From: Moorena sp. SIO3H5
GTDB lineage: Bacteria > Cyanobacteriota > Cyanobacteriia > Cyanobacteriales > Coleofasciculaceae
Length of the DNA: 34,378 nucleotides
Direction: 5' to 3'
Assembly: GCF_010692395.1 (NCBI RefSeq)
Contig: NZ_JAAHHS010000043.1
Span: forward strand, 1 to 34,378
This document shows, one piece after another, positions 23,121 to 31,500 of the stretch. The notes beneath the pieces were generated by a model, which worked only from the letters and a program-made list of their open reading frames with translations, did not search any database and was not told the origin of the DNA. The translations under genes were made by a program, and so were the position numbers. Within the stretch, counting starts at the first letter, position 1; every line of letters starts with the position of its first letter.

Positions 23121-24602
23121 GCGGAATTCCCCAACCTCTACGTTCGCGTAGCGTGGCCATAGGCCAAGGAGGTTGGGGATGGATAGCGAGCCTTGGACTT
23201 GACTTATACCTTGACGCCTTACTGTAAAACATATATAATAGTAAGGAAGGTCGATAAAGAGGTTGAGTGCAATGAAGCATAGAGCCGTCAAAGTCAGAAT
23301 TTATCCTACGCAAGAGCAAGTTCAAATACTGGCTCAGCATTTTGGGTGTGCTCGTTGGTGGTGGAACTATGCACGCTTTTCAGTGTATAGAAACCTACAA
23401 GGAAACTGGCAAAGGTTTGAAACAATCTGCACTCAATTCTATGCTTCCGAAACTTAAAAAACAAGAAGAGACGAAATGGTTAAAAGATTGTTACTCTCAG
23501 GTTTTGCAATCTGTTAGTCTCAATCTGAGTCGTGCGTATCAAAATTTCTTTGTTCGCGTAGCGTGGCCAATAGGCCAAGGTAGAGCTGAATATCCTAGAT
23601 TCAAATCGTACCATCACCGTCAGTCAATCCAGTATCCCCAAAATGTAAAACAGTTGGGCAATTGCCTTAAATTTCCTGGAAAACTGGGAGTTGTTAAGGC
23701 AGTAATTCATCGTCCACTGGACGGAGAAATCAAGACTGTCACAGTCAGTAAAACTCCTTCTGGAAAGTATTACGCTTCTGTGCTAATGGAGTACGAAGGC
23801 ACTAGTGTGGAATCGTCCACTAATGGGAAGGTAGTCGGTATTGATTTAGGCATCAAAGATTTTGCAATTACTTATGACGGTGAAAAGACCTCTAAGTTCA
23901 GTAATCCTAAGCACTTGGTTAAGTACGAAAAAAAGTTAGCCAAAAAACAACGTATTGCTGCCCGAAAGAAAAAAGGAAGCAGTGGGCGCAAAAAGGCCAG
24001 AAAGATTGTAGCTAAGGTATACGAGCGAATTGGAAATGTCCGCCAAGACTACTTACATAAACTATCCCGAAAAATAGTTGATAACAATCAAGTAGTAGTA
24101 GTCGAAAACCTAAATGTCAAGGGCATGGTTAGTAACCACAAATTAGCTAAAGCTATTTCTGATCTGGGATGGGGGACTTTTGTTAACTTTATTTCTTATA
24201 AATGCGAAAAAGAAGGGAAAGTAATAATAGAAATAAACCGGTGGTTCCCCAGTTCTAAAACCTGTTCTAATTGTCATTACCGAATCAAAGAGTTACCACT
24301 AGACGTAAGATTTTGGACTTGTCCAAGTTGTGGCATTCAGCACGACAGAGATGGTAATGCAGCAAAGAATATTAGAGCAGAAGGGATCAGAATGCTATCC
24401 TCCTCTGGGACGGGGGAGGTCAACGCCAGTGGAGAAGAAGTAAGACCAAGACGTGGACGCCCGTCCAAGTTAAGGCATTCTTCCGTGTTCGCGTAGCGTG
24501 GCCAAAGGCCAAGCTGGAAGCCCCGACTTGGCCTTTGGCCACGCTTTCGCCGTAGGCGACGCTGCGCGAACGCGAACAACGAAGTAAGTCGGGGTAGTTC
24601 AC
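23121..24602 (+). mobile_element. Second IS200/IS605-type element, decayed and invaded by palindromic repeats
   Basis: The left end carries a perfect 10-bp stem CCCCAACCTC/GAGGTTGGGG (23129-23138 and 23169-23178). The right end carries a 9-bp stem CCCCGACTT/AAGTCGGGG (24521-24529 and 24586-24594) followed by TAGTTCAC. Each stem's loop holds a copy of the GGCC-centred palindromic repeat. Between them is a frameshifted tnpB. There is no tnpA. Boundaries are estimated from the hairpins. Confidence 0.7.
23272..24496 (+). pseudogene. tnpB: Frameshifted tnpB (second copy)
   Basis: Translation begins well at the ATG at 23272 (MKHRAVKVRIYPTQEQ, with an AGAGG upstream) but shifts frame at a TTTT run at 23377-23380. 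Removing one T joins WWWNYARF to QCIETYKETGKGL and restores a normal TnpB. A palindromic repeat copy (23551-23580) adds VRVAWPIGQ in frame after QNFF. The rest is well preserved, including GIDLGIKDF, VVENLNVKGM, zinc ribbon CSNCH...CPSCG and HDRDGNAAKNI. The stop codon is supplied by another repeat copy (GTTCGCGTAG at 24487-24496). Family members have about 400 residues; the restored frame would give about 407. Probably inactive unless slippage rescues it. Confidence 0.88.
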
Positions 24603-24655
24603 CCAAAAGGTTTTTGCCCACCCTACAAGCTGATGGCACTAATAACCGGGGAGTG

Positions 24656-25807
24656 TCAATTACTTGCTATCTTAGATTTTGGGTTTAAATTTTCCACTAA
24701 CTGTACTAGCTCAGGATTAGTCTCTGCCCATGACTTCCGCTCATTCCTAATTTGGCCGAGGTGGGATTCAACATTTTCTGGTGTAATTAGAACACCAAAA
24801 TCCTCTGGAACAGTCTGAGATTGATAACTGAATAGGCGATTTAGAATTAAATCACCTACTTCCTCGCGATAATGAGAGCTATCCCAATAGTTTTTCATCT
24901 GTTCCCCAATCGCTTCTGTGGTAATGCTGTTATAGCCAGAAAAATCCCACACTGGTGTAATCTCCACTAACCGGTGTTTCCATTTTTCAAACATTGGCCA
25001 CAGTCCACTAACCCTAAGACTTTCCCATTGAGTAGCATGGGATGGTGATATAAATACTTTTAGCTCTATCCCTTGTTCCTTACAGGTATCAACAATGTCT
25101 TTAAAATCATTCAAAAAACTCTCAGAAAGTCGATACTGTTTATAATAGCCTTCAGTGGTCATTAAGCCCTTGAGCATGTCCTGAAAACCGACTGGTAAAG
25201 GTTTCTTGGGCTTATTGTTATAAATAAAACGCTTACCATTGGCATCATAGAGAAAGTAAGCCTTTGACTTGATACTAGAACTTAGGGTTGATTTGGTAGC
25301 ATTCAGGGCGTTTAAGGATAGGGTAGAATTAATTACCTCTTGCAGGGGAATAGTTTCTTGATTAATCAGACTTTCTTGAAAATCTGGAGCATTAGTTTTC
25401 AAGTCATTGAACATGAAAAAGTCAAGACCAATCACAACGGTTTTTAAATCCGGTTGATTAGTTAGAGCATGATCAAAATAACGTTTAACTTCATACATAT
25501 TTGGACCAACTAGTGCCAAATTGTATCCGGAGTTTCCTGGTTTCAGTCCTGGGTGGTTTGGGTTAAGTCCGAGGTCAGTTCGTGATGAACCTAACAAAAC
25601 GATTTTGGGTTCATTACGAATAACATCTATAGCCTTAAAGAGTCTGACATGGTTAAATTTTTCAGGCTTTAACTGATTGAGACCGGGTAACTGTGGGCTA
25701 TTTATTACTCCGTAAGGGTCAACAGCAGCGTTCAATAAGCCAAAACCGAATAAACTTGGCAAGGTAACTGCTGCCAAGGTTAGGTGAAATCGACGATAGG
25801 AGTTCAT
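24656..25807 (-). CDS. Membrane-anchored SGNH-hydrolase-like protein
   Basis: The 383-aa product has an N-terminal transmembrane or uncleaved signal segment (8-28) and then an alpha/beta domain resembling SGNH/DltD/AlgX-type enzymes. The first block is IVLLGSSRTDLG (69-80), with S74/S75 in the nucleophile position. GYNLALVGPNMYE (94-106) provides a conserved Gly/Asn region, VFISPSHATQ (251-260) a later strand, and YWDSSHY (307-313) the D-x-x-H catalytic pair (D309, H312). Such proteins modify extracellular polysaccharides or lipids (acyl transfer or esterase), but the substrate cannot be told from sequence. It faces the periplasm. The gene is single, bounded by the decayed TnpB element downstream and a terminator hairpin upstream. 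Confidence 0.6.
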   Translation of the reverse strand: MNSYRRFHLTLAAVTLPSLFGFGLLNAAVDPYGVINSPQLPGLNQLKPEKFNHVRLFKAIDVIRNEPKIVLLGSSRTDLGLNPNHPGLKPGNSGYNLALVGPNMYEVKRYFDHALTNQPDLKTVVIGLDFFMFNDLKTNAPDFQESLINQETIPLQEVINSTLSLNALNATKSTLSSSIKSKAYFLYDANGKRFIYNNKPKKPLPVGFQDMLKGLMTTEGYYKQYRLSESFLNDFKDIVDTCKEQGIELKVFISPSHATQWESLRVSGLWPMFEKWKHRLVEITPVWDFSGYNSITTEAIGEQMKNYWDSSHYREEVGDLILNRLFSYQSQTVPEDFGVLITPENVESHLGQIRNERKSWAETNPELVQLVENLNPKSKIASN

Positions 25808-25873
25808 ATAGACGATGGCATTTCTATAGTACTATTCCCTTTTTAATTTTACCAGTGAAAATATTGGATGAAA

Positions 25874-25901
25874 CAAAAAAACCTCAGTATCAACTGAGGT
25901 T
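25874..25901 (-). terminator. Rho-independent terminator for the surface-protein gene
   Basis: Read on the minus strand: stem AACCTCAG, loop TTGATA, stem CTGAGGTT, then a run of seven or more T. It ends the transcript from the 1228-aa gene at 26162-29848. A MITE-like copy sits between the stop codon and this hairpin. Confidence 0.8.
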
Positions 25902-25922
25902 TGTAGGGTATATCTGCTTGAG

Positions 25923-26134
25923 CTCACGGGGTGACAACAAAGCTCAAACCTAGATAGGTGTTAGGTGTTAGGTGTTAGGTTTTGGGTAAAATGAGCGCAT
26001 CGGAGTCATTTGTATTTGCCAGCAGTTGAAGCAATTTTCACCAATCCAACTGCATAGATAGTTTTAATCAACAACACCTAACCCCTAAAACCTAACCCCT
26101 GTAAGATTTTAAAGAGCGCTTGTCACCCCGTGAG
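25923..26134. mobile_element. MITE-like element, copy A (212 bp)
   Basis: Ends are inverted: CTCACGGGGTGACAA on the left and TTGTCACCCCGTGAG on the right. The inside holds an AGGTGTT heptad array, the shared block ATGAGCGCATCGGAGTCATT, and the inverse CACCTAACCCCTAAAACCTAACCCC. There is no coding capacity. No target duplication is seen at this copy. It is strongly similar to copy B at 29916-30152. Confidence 0.8.
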
Positions 26135-26161
26135 GCTACGCGCATATACTTACGGCAACAC

Positions 26162-29100
26162 TTAGGCAACAGTTAAGTTAACCTGAGCAACCACATCGTT
26201 GTAGTCTTTGTCACCACCACCGAACAGATCCTCGAAACCAAAGGTGTTATCCCCTAGCAGGCGAATGTGGTCAACTCCATCTGGGTTAGCCCCCACGTAA
26301 GCAAAGTACGCATTCAGGTCAGAATCGTCTTGATCTGCATTAGAAGGATTATTAGCTAGGAACTCCGCTACTGTGCCATCGGAAATCAGGAATGGAGCCA
26401 GTATTACCCCACCGGATACTCCCACACTTAAGTCTACCCGATTGGAGAGTGCCGCTTCTGCATAACCAGCATCACCAACACTAATACCGTTAACTGAGCC
26501 ACTGAAATCATCAATCACATACCAGCCAACGGTATTATTGAATTCAGCTTCACTGTTAACCACAAGACTACCAGTTACTGTACCAGTCACGTCGGTCAAA
26601 TCGATCAATTCCAGAATCCCTTGAATGTCGTTAGGACCTGCTCCTACTGGCTGAGTGGAATCTGAACCGTCTGAGACAACCACAGTAGCATCATTGAAGT
26701 CGAAATCATCACTATCTTCAAAGCGCAAGGTTAACTGACCATTGCCATTGTCACTTACCTGTAGATGGTTCTGACCATCGCTATTCAATGAAGGATTACT
26801 GAAGAATACGTTGGAGGTAGGATCCTGTCCCGCTAGTACCCCATCAATAGAGCCACCTTGGATCACGTAGAATGTTACGTTATCGTTGGGGTTAAAACTG
26901 TCGATGATACGGGTGGGTTGAGGAGTACCTAAACTGTCAGGGAGAACAGAGAAAATCGTCTCACCTCGTAACAACGCAGCTTCTATATAACCACTCTGAC
27001 CAGGGGCAATGCCATCAACTGTACCTAGGGCATCATCAGCAACAAATGCTCCAATTTCACTGACCTCACCAAGTTCGCGACCTGTAAGAGTGAATTGGAG
27101 TCGGGCTTCTCCACCAGTGTTGCTGTTAACCGTAAAGGAAGTATCGGCATTCTGAGTTAGAGGCGTGACAGGCGTAGTTGGTTCAATGGTGAAGTTAACA
27201 GTGTCTGTGTTAGTGCCGCCATTACCATCGCTTACCTCAAAAGTTAAGCTATCAGTGCCAGTGAAGTTGGCATTGGGGGTATAGATAATAAAGTCATCTG
27301 TGGCATCATTCGGAGTGCCATTATCATTGACTGCTGCCGTACCGTTGCTTGGATTGCTGACAATTGCAAAATTTAGCGGATCGCCATCAGGATCAGAGAA
27401 ATTATTTAGAACATTAAGGGTAACTGGAGTGTTTTCTGCAGTAGTAGCAGTATTATTATTAGTGCCTGTGACTACTGGAGATTGATTAACACGAGTCACT
27501 TCAAGGTCAACCGTAGCTGTGACCGCAGGATTAATGCCATCACTAACCTGGTAGGTGAAGCGATCATTCCCAATGAAACCATTATTAGGAGTATAGGTAA
27601 TGGTGCTATCTTGATTAACGGTTACTGTGCCATTAAGTCCCTGCTCGTTAATGGTTACAGTCAGCGCATCACCTTCAGCATCAACGTCATTAGCTAGAAC
27701 ATTGATATCAACTGCAGTGTTTTCTACAGTGTTTGCAGTGTCATCTGCCGCTACAGGAGATTGATTAGGAACAGTAACATCAACGTTAACGATAGCTGTG
27801 ACCGCAGGATTGCTGCCATCATCGATTTGGTAGAGGAAGTTATCAGCCCCAGTGAAACCATCATTAGGAGTATAGGTAATGGTGCCATCTTGATTGACTA
27901 CTGCTGTACCATTATCCCCCTGCCGGTTGATGGCCAAATTTAGGGCATCACCCTCAGGATCAGAGTCATTAGCTAGAACATTGATATTAACTGCAGTGTT
28001 TCCTACAGTGGTAGCTGTGTCATCTACCGCTACTGGAGATTCATTAGGAGCAGTAACATCAACATTAACCGTAGCTGTGACCGCAGGATTGGTGCCATCA
28101 TTGATCTGGTAGGTGAAGCTATCAGTGCCAGTGAAAGCATCATTAGGAGTATAGGTAATGGTGCCATCTTGATTGACTACTGCTGTGCCATTACCGCCCT
28201 GCTGGTCAAGGGTTACAGCCAGGGGATCTCCCTCAGGATCAACGTCATTAGCTAGGACATTGATATTAACTGCAGTATTTTGCTCAGTGCTAGCAGTATC
28301 GTCTGCCGCTACTGGAGATTGATTAACAGTAGTGACATCAACATTAACATTAACCGTAGCTGTAGCTGGAGGACTGGTGCCATCATCGATCTGGTAGGTG
28401 AAGCTATCAGTGCCAGTGAAAGCATCATTAGGAGTATAGGTAATGGTACCATCTTGATTGACTACTGCTTCTCCATTAGCGCCCTGCTGGTCAAGGGTTA
28501 CAGTTAGGGCATCTCCCTCAGGATCAATGTCATTAGCTAGGACATTGATATCAACTGCAGTGTTTGGCGCAGTGGTAGCAGTATCGTCTGTGGCTATTGG
28601 ACCAGAAACAGTAACATTATCAACATTAACGTTAACGGTAGCTATGACCGGATCATTGACACCATCACTGAGCTGATAAGTGAAGCTATCAGTGCCAGTG
28701 AAACCATCAACAGGAGTATAGGTAATGGTGCCATCTTGATTGACTACTGCTTCTCCATTAGCGCCCTGCTGGTCAAGGGTTACAGTTAGGGCATCCCCTT
28801 CAGCATCAGTGTCATTAGCTAGGACATTGATATCAACTGCAGTGTTTAACGCAGTGGTAGCTGTGTCGTCTCCCGCTACTGGAGGTTGATTAGGATCAGT
28901 GACATCAACATTAACCGTAGCTGTGACCGGATCATTGGTGCCATCATTGAGCTGATAAGTGAAGCTATCAGTGCCAGTGAAACCATCAACAGGAGTATAG
29001 GTAATGGTGCCATCTTGATTGACTACTGCTTCTCCATTAGCGCCCTGCTGGTCAAGGGTTACAGTTAGGGCATCCCCCTCAGGATCAGTGTCATTAGCTA

Positions 29101-29848
29101 GGACATCGATATTAACTGCAGTGTTTAAGTCAGTGGTAGCTGTGTCGTCTACCGCTACTGGAGGTTCATTAACAACAGTGACATCAACATTAACCGTAGC
29201 TGTGACCGGAGGATTGGTGCCATCACTGAGCTGGTAGGTGAAGGTATCAGGCCCAGTGAAACCATCATTAGGAGTATAGGTAATGGTGCCATCCTGATTG
29301 ACTACTGCGGTGCCATTACCGCCTTGTTGGTCAATGCTTAGAACGGCATCACCCTCAGTATCAGAGTCATTAGCTAGGACATCAATGGTAACGTTGGGAT
29401 TGCCATCAGTACTAACAGTGTCATCTACTGCAACAGGAGATTCATTAATTAGGTTAAAGTCAATATAATCAAGTCGAACAAATTCTTGATTGTCCTTTAC
29501 CCCATTAATGGTGATTTGAGTACCTTCGGGAATAAATATGCTCTGAGTAACAATTAGATCCTTGAAACTTTCAGCAACAGGGAAAATATTATCATTAACG
29601 GGATTATCCAGAGTCAATGGAAACGTCTGATCACCAATGACGACTTCAAGTGTGCTATTCCCGTCTGGCTCATCAGCAACGTTCAGGACAACCTGGTAAG
29701 TACCACTGGGCAGATCAAAGGTTGTAGTAGCACTACCAGTGTCAACACCATCAGGTAAATTGATGATAGTATTATCTGCAAAGAAATTATCAACAACTAT
29801 AAAATTACTTAGAGTAAAGCGGGGGTCTTCAAATTCAAATCTTGGCAT
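26162..29848 (-). CDS. Large secreted repeat protein (Big_9/cadherin-like repeats, two DUF4114 domains)
   Basis: 1228 aa, acidic and poor in Lys and Cys. Residues 1-135 form a beta-rich module like a carbohydrate-binding/malectin-type domain (FDLPSGTYQVVLNV, FVRLDYIDF). Eight tandem ~90-residue repeats follow (136-890), each with PVAVDDTATT, NTAVDINVLANDTDPEGD, NGTAVVNQDGTITYTPNDGFTG and DSFTYQ; seven are near-identical and the eighth is diverged. The last ~335 residues hold two DUF4114-like domains, each ending in a D/N-rich box (LRFEDSDDFDFND; FEDLFGGGDKDYNDV), likely calcium-binding. No N-terminal signal is present, so type I secretion through a C-terminal signal is likely. Probable role: adhesion or sheath/cell-surface matrix. 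MITE-like elements flank it on both sides. Confidence 0.85.
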   Translation of the reverse strand: MPRFEFEDPRFTLSNFIVVDNFFADNTIINLPDGVDTGSATTTFDLPSGTYQVVLNVADEPDGNSTLEVVIGDQTFPLTLDNPVNDNIFPVAESFKDLIVTQSIFIPEGTQITINGVKDNQEFVRLDYIDFNLINESPVAVDDTVSTDGNPNVTIDVLANDSDTEGDAVLSIDQQGGNGTAVVNQDGTITYTPNDGFTGPDTFTYQLSDGTNPPVTATVNVDVTVVNEPPVAVDDTATTDLNTAVNIDVLANDTDPEGDALTVTLDQQGANGEAVVNQDGTITYTPVDGFTGTDSFTYQLNDGTNDPVTATVNVDVTDPNQPPVAGDDTATTALNTAVDINVLANDTDAEGDALTVTLDQQGANGEAVVNQDGTITYTPVDGFTGTDSFTYQLSDGVNDPVIATVNVNVDNVTVSGPIATDDTATTAPNTAVDINVLANDIDPEGDALTVTLDQQGANGEAVVNQDGTITYTPNDAFTGTDSFTYQIDDGTSPPATATVNVNVDVTTVNQSPVAADDTASTEQNTAVNINVLANDVDPEGDPLAVTLDQQGGNGTAVVNQDGTITYTPNDAFTGTDSFTYQINDGTNPAVTATVNVDVTAPNESPVAVDDTATTVGNTAVNINVLANDSDPEGDALNLAINRQGDNGTAVVNQDGTITYTPNDGFTGADNFLYQIDDGSNPAVTAIVNVDVTVPNQSPVAADDTANTVENTAVDINVLANDVDAEGDALTVTINEQGLNGTVTVNQDSTITYTPNNGFIGNDRFTYQVSDGINPAVTATVDLEVTRVNQSPVVTGTNNNTATTAENTPVTLNVLNNFSDPDGDPLNFAIVSNPSNGTAAVNDNGTPNDATDDFIIYTPNANFTGTDSLTFEVSDGNGGTNTDTVNFTIEPTTPVTPLTQNADTSFTVNSNTGGEARLQFTLTGRELGEVSEIGAFVADDALGTVDGIAPGQSGYIEAALLRGETIFSVLPDSLGTPQPTRIIDSFNPNDNVTFYVIQGGSIDGVLAGQDPTSNVFFSNPSLNSDGQNHLQVSDNGNGQLTLRFEDSDDFDFNDATVVVSDGSDSTQPVGAGPNDIQGILELIDLTDVTGTVTGSLVVNSEAEFNNTVGWYVIDDFSGSVNGISVGDAGYAEAALSNRVDLSVGVSGGVILAPFLISDGTVAEFLANNPSNADQDDSDLNAYFAYVGANPDGVDHIRLLGDNTFGFEDLFGGGDKDYNDVVAQVNLTVA
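27175..29443 (-). repeat. Tandem ~270-290 bp coding repeats
   Basis: Eight tandem units encode the Big_9-type domains. Several are nearly identical in DNA: the block GGTGCCATCTTGATTGACTA recurs in units near 27885, 28160, 28730 and 29010. This identity indicates recent expansion or gene conversion and makes repeat number prone to change. Confidence 0.85.
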
Positions 29849-29915
29849 AATATTTCGTCTTTAAAAAAACTCCTCAGTTGCTAAGGCTTTGGGCACTTAA
29901 CGTTAACAATGATGG

Positions 29916-30152
29916 CTCACGGGGTGACAACAAAGCTCAAACCTAGATAGGTTTTAGGTTTTAGGTTTTAGGTTTTGGGGAAAATGAGCGCATCGGAGTC
30001 ATTTGTATTTGCCAGCAATTGAAGCAATTTTTACAAGACTTCGTCAATGATAGTTTTAATCAATCCATCCCGCTTGGGCAATCTTCCCGCTTCACCTAAC
30101 CCCTAAAACCTAACCCCTGTCAGATTTTAAAGAGCGCTTGTCACCCCCTGAG
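29916..30152. mobile_element. MITE-like element, copy B (237 bp) with 9-bp target duplication
   Basis: Inverted ends CTCACGGGGTGACAA and TTGTCACCCCCTGAG (one mismatch) enclose an AGGTTTT heptad array and the same internal blocks as copy A. The element is directly flanked by the identical 9-mer CAATGATGG at 29907-29915 and 30153-30161, the footprint of transposition by a DDE-type enzyme. No transposase gene for it is in the window. It lies 67 bp upstream of the surface-protein start codon and may affect its expression. Confidence 0.88.
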
Positions 30153-30164
30153 CAATGATGGTAA

Positions 30165-30238
30165 GCTAATGGGCTAAGCGCAGGCTACGCGAACAGCTAT
30201 TAGCTAAAAGCCTTTGGCTGTTCGCGTAGCCCATTAGC
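30165..30238. repeat. Large imperfect inverted repeat
   Basis: The right arm GCTGTTCGCGTAGCCCATTAGC (30217-30238) pairs with the left arm (30165-30197). The left arm is the same sequence interrupted by an 11-base AGCGCAGGCTA insertion. It is built from the CGCGTAGCC palindromic repeat family. Confidence 0.7.
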
Positions 30239-30540
30239 TGATAGCAAAATTGCTGTTGAACTCATCATTAATAGCTGATAGCATATAGTGGATAGCAAGC
30301 CCCTGAATGCTTATCTAATGATCTACCAATAAATAAATACCTACTAATGTCCAGATATCCGGATTTATTTTCCAGATTCATGGCAAAATGTAAGATGCCA
30401 TAATACAGGTTTATTGATGCTCTTATCTAAATAAAAAATATTTTTTTAATAAATATTTTAAGTATTTATTGATTTGGCATTGTTTATCTTTTTGAAAAAA
30501 ATATTACTGTAGCTATCCTAAATTAATTGTGATAATTTTT

Positions 30541-30861
30541 GTTCCCTGTTACCTACTCACTGTTCCCTGTTCCCTGTTCCCTTTGGTATGAAAATGAAGC
30601 GGACGCTCTAAAAAAAATTTCACGGAATATCCCTTAGGAAAAGGAAAGAGCCTTGCCATCCATGCTCTTTCCTAGGTCTGGAAAAATACCTTATTTATTG
30701 ATGTCATGAGTTTTGGTCAATGTCACTAGTATTCGGTTAAGTTTATCAAGTCTTTATAGTAGTAATTTTCTATTTCTGCTAAATAAGGGAACAGGGAACA
30801 GGGAGTAGGGAGTAGGGAACAGGGAGTAGGGAGTAGGGAATCGGGAATCGGGAATCGGGAA
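30541..30861. repeat. Pair of inverted heptad arrays around a hairpin
   Basis: GTTCCCT heptads (30541-30585) and their reverse complement AGGGAAC/AGGGAGT/CGGGAAT (30787-30861) face each other across 200 bp. Between them an AGGAAAGAG/CTCTTTCCT stem (30642-30650 and 30665-30673) forms a terminator-like hairpin without a long T-run. Confidence 0.75.
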
Positions 30862-30936
30862 CGGAGAAGATTTAGGGTTGTGGAACAGGCATCTTGCCTG
30901 TTTCAGCTGAAAATTCTGTTTTGGTTATGGGATGAA

Positions 30937-31037
30937 GCAAAGCTTCCGCGCTTATGCGATTGGCCTACGGCCACGCTACGCGAGTCACGCAAAGCTTCCG
31001 CGCTTATGCGATTGGCCTACGGCCACGCTACGCGAAC
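30937..31037. repeat. 52-bp direct duplication containing the palindromic repeat
   Basis: GCAAAGCTTCCGCGCTTATG, then CGATTGGCCTACGGCC and ACGCTACGCGA, appears at 30937-30983 and again at 30989-31035 with no differences over 47 bp. Confidence 0.9.
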
Positions 31038-31125
31038 GCTAATTTCCCAGCTAAACCCCAACTGGAGATCCCCCCTAACCCCCCAAAACAGCGGGGGGAA
31101 CACTTACCACCTTTACCGCACCACC

Positions 31126-31154
31126 TCCTCCCTGCTCCCTGCTCCCTGCTCCCT
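31126..31154. repeat. Heptad array (CCCTGCT), 3-4 copies
   Basis: This is the same CCCTGCT unit as in the array at 7106-7176. It lies immediately upstream of the promoter of the 59-aa gene. Confidence 0.85.
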
Positions 31155-31164
31155 CCAGAAGAAT

Positions 31165-31195
31165 TTGTAACAAATTTTAAAAAATATGCTATAAT
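31165..31195 (+). promoter_or_regulatory. Putative sigma-70 promoter (extended -10)
   Basis: TTGTAA at 31165-31170 and TGCTATAAT ending at 31195 form a -35 and an extended -10, with a 19-base spacer (slightly long). It reads toward the 59-aa gene about 125 bp downstream. Confidence 0.5.
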
Positions 31196-31247
31196 GTTAT
31201 ATTTTTTGTGTTAAACTCAAGGTGTGGACAAAATAAAGTCCATGGGA

Positions 31248-31289
31248 AGAGCCAGCCTAGAGTTTTCGTCAGGCTGGAAGGCTGGCTCT
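31248..31289 (+). promoter_or_regulatory. Leader stem-loop ahead of the 59-aa gene
   Basis: A perfect 11-bp stem AGAGCCAGCCT/AGGCTGGCTCT has a 20-base loop that contains a further AGGCTGG copy able to compete for pairing. It sits 14 bases before the AGGAGA ribosome-binding site. It may be an RNA regulatory element or simply a repeat. Confidence 0.45.
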
Positions 31290-31320
31290 GGGTCACCTTT
31301 ACAGGAGATAACTTAATATT

Positions 31321-31500
31321 ATGTCTGATAGTGAACGCCTATATCCATGGGTGATGGTGAGGTTGTTACCACCGAAGCCACCAGTGGTTTTCGCTCGGTT
31401 CGACAGCCCTGCTGATGCGAAGGGCTATGTGCAGGTTTTGAAAGCCTTGATGCCTGGTGCGAAGTTTCTAATTTTTTTGGATCACGGAGTAATTCCGTAG
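31321..31500 (+). CDS. Small conserved-looking protein of 59 aa
   Basis: ATG at 31321 with AGGAGA at 31303-31308 (12-base spacing), a promoter and a leader hairpin upstream. The product begins MSDSERLYPWVMVRLLPPKP and continues VVFARFDSPADAKGYVQVL to FLIFLDHGVIP. It is compact, with a strand-helix-strand look (VVFARF, helix DAKGYVQVLKAL, FLIFLD). It resembles short uncharacterised cyanobacterial proteins with a YPWxIVRLLP start, which I recall but could not search. The last few codons and the stop run into the 41-bp repeat array, so the original C-terminus may have been altered. Function unknown. Confidence 0.6.
   Translation: MSDSERLYPWVMVRLLPPKPPVVFARFDSPADAKGYVQVLKALMPGAKFLIFLDHGVIP

Larger units (their letters stand above)
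29849..31320. other. Long repeat-dominated intergenic region
   Basis: About 1.5 kb without a supported gene. In order: MITE copy B, a large imperfect palindrome (30165-30238), AT-rich DNA, two oppositely oriented heptad arrays, a hairpin (30642-30673), a GAACAGGCATCTTGCCTGTTTC unit at 30882, a 52-bp duplication (30937-31035), a CCCCCC/GGGGGG hairpin near 31070-31100, a further heptad array, and the promoter and leader of the 59-aa gene. The upstream region of the surface-protein gene lies within and beyond MITE B. Confidence 0.6.

Noticed and set aside
27300..29237. Series of 60-75 aa plus-strand ORFs
   Set aside because: They are antisense shadows of the Big_9-type coding repeats, recurring with the same period.
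25923..30152. Composite transposon carrying the surface-protein gene
   Set aside because: No target duplication flanks the whole 4.2-kb segment; the only duplication found belongs to copy B alone, so independent MITE insertions are simpler.
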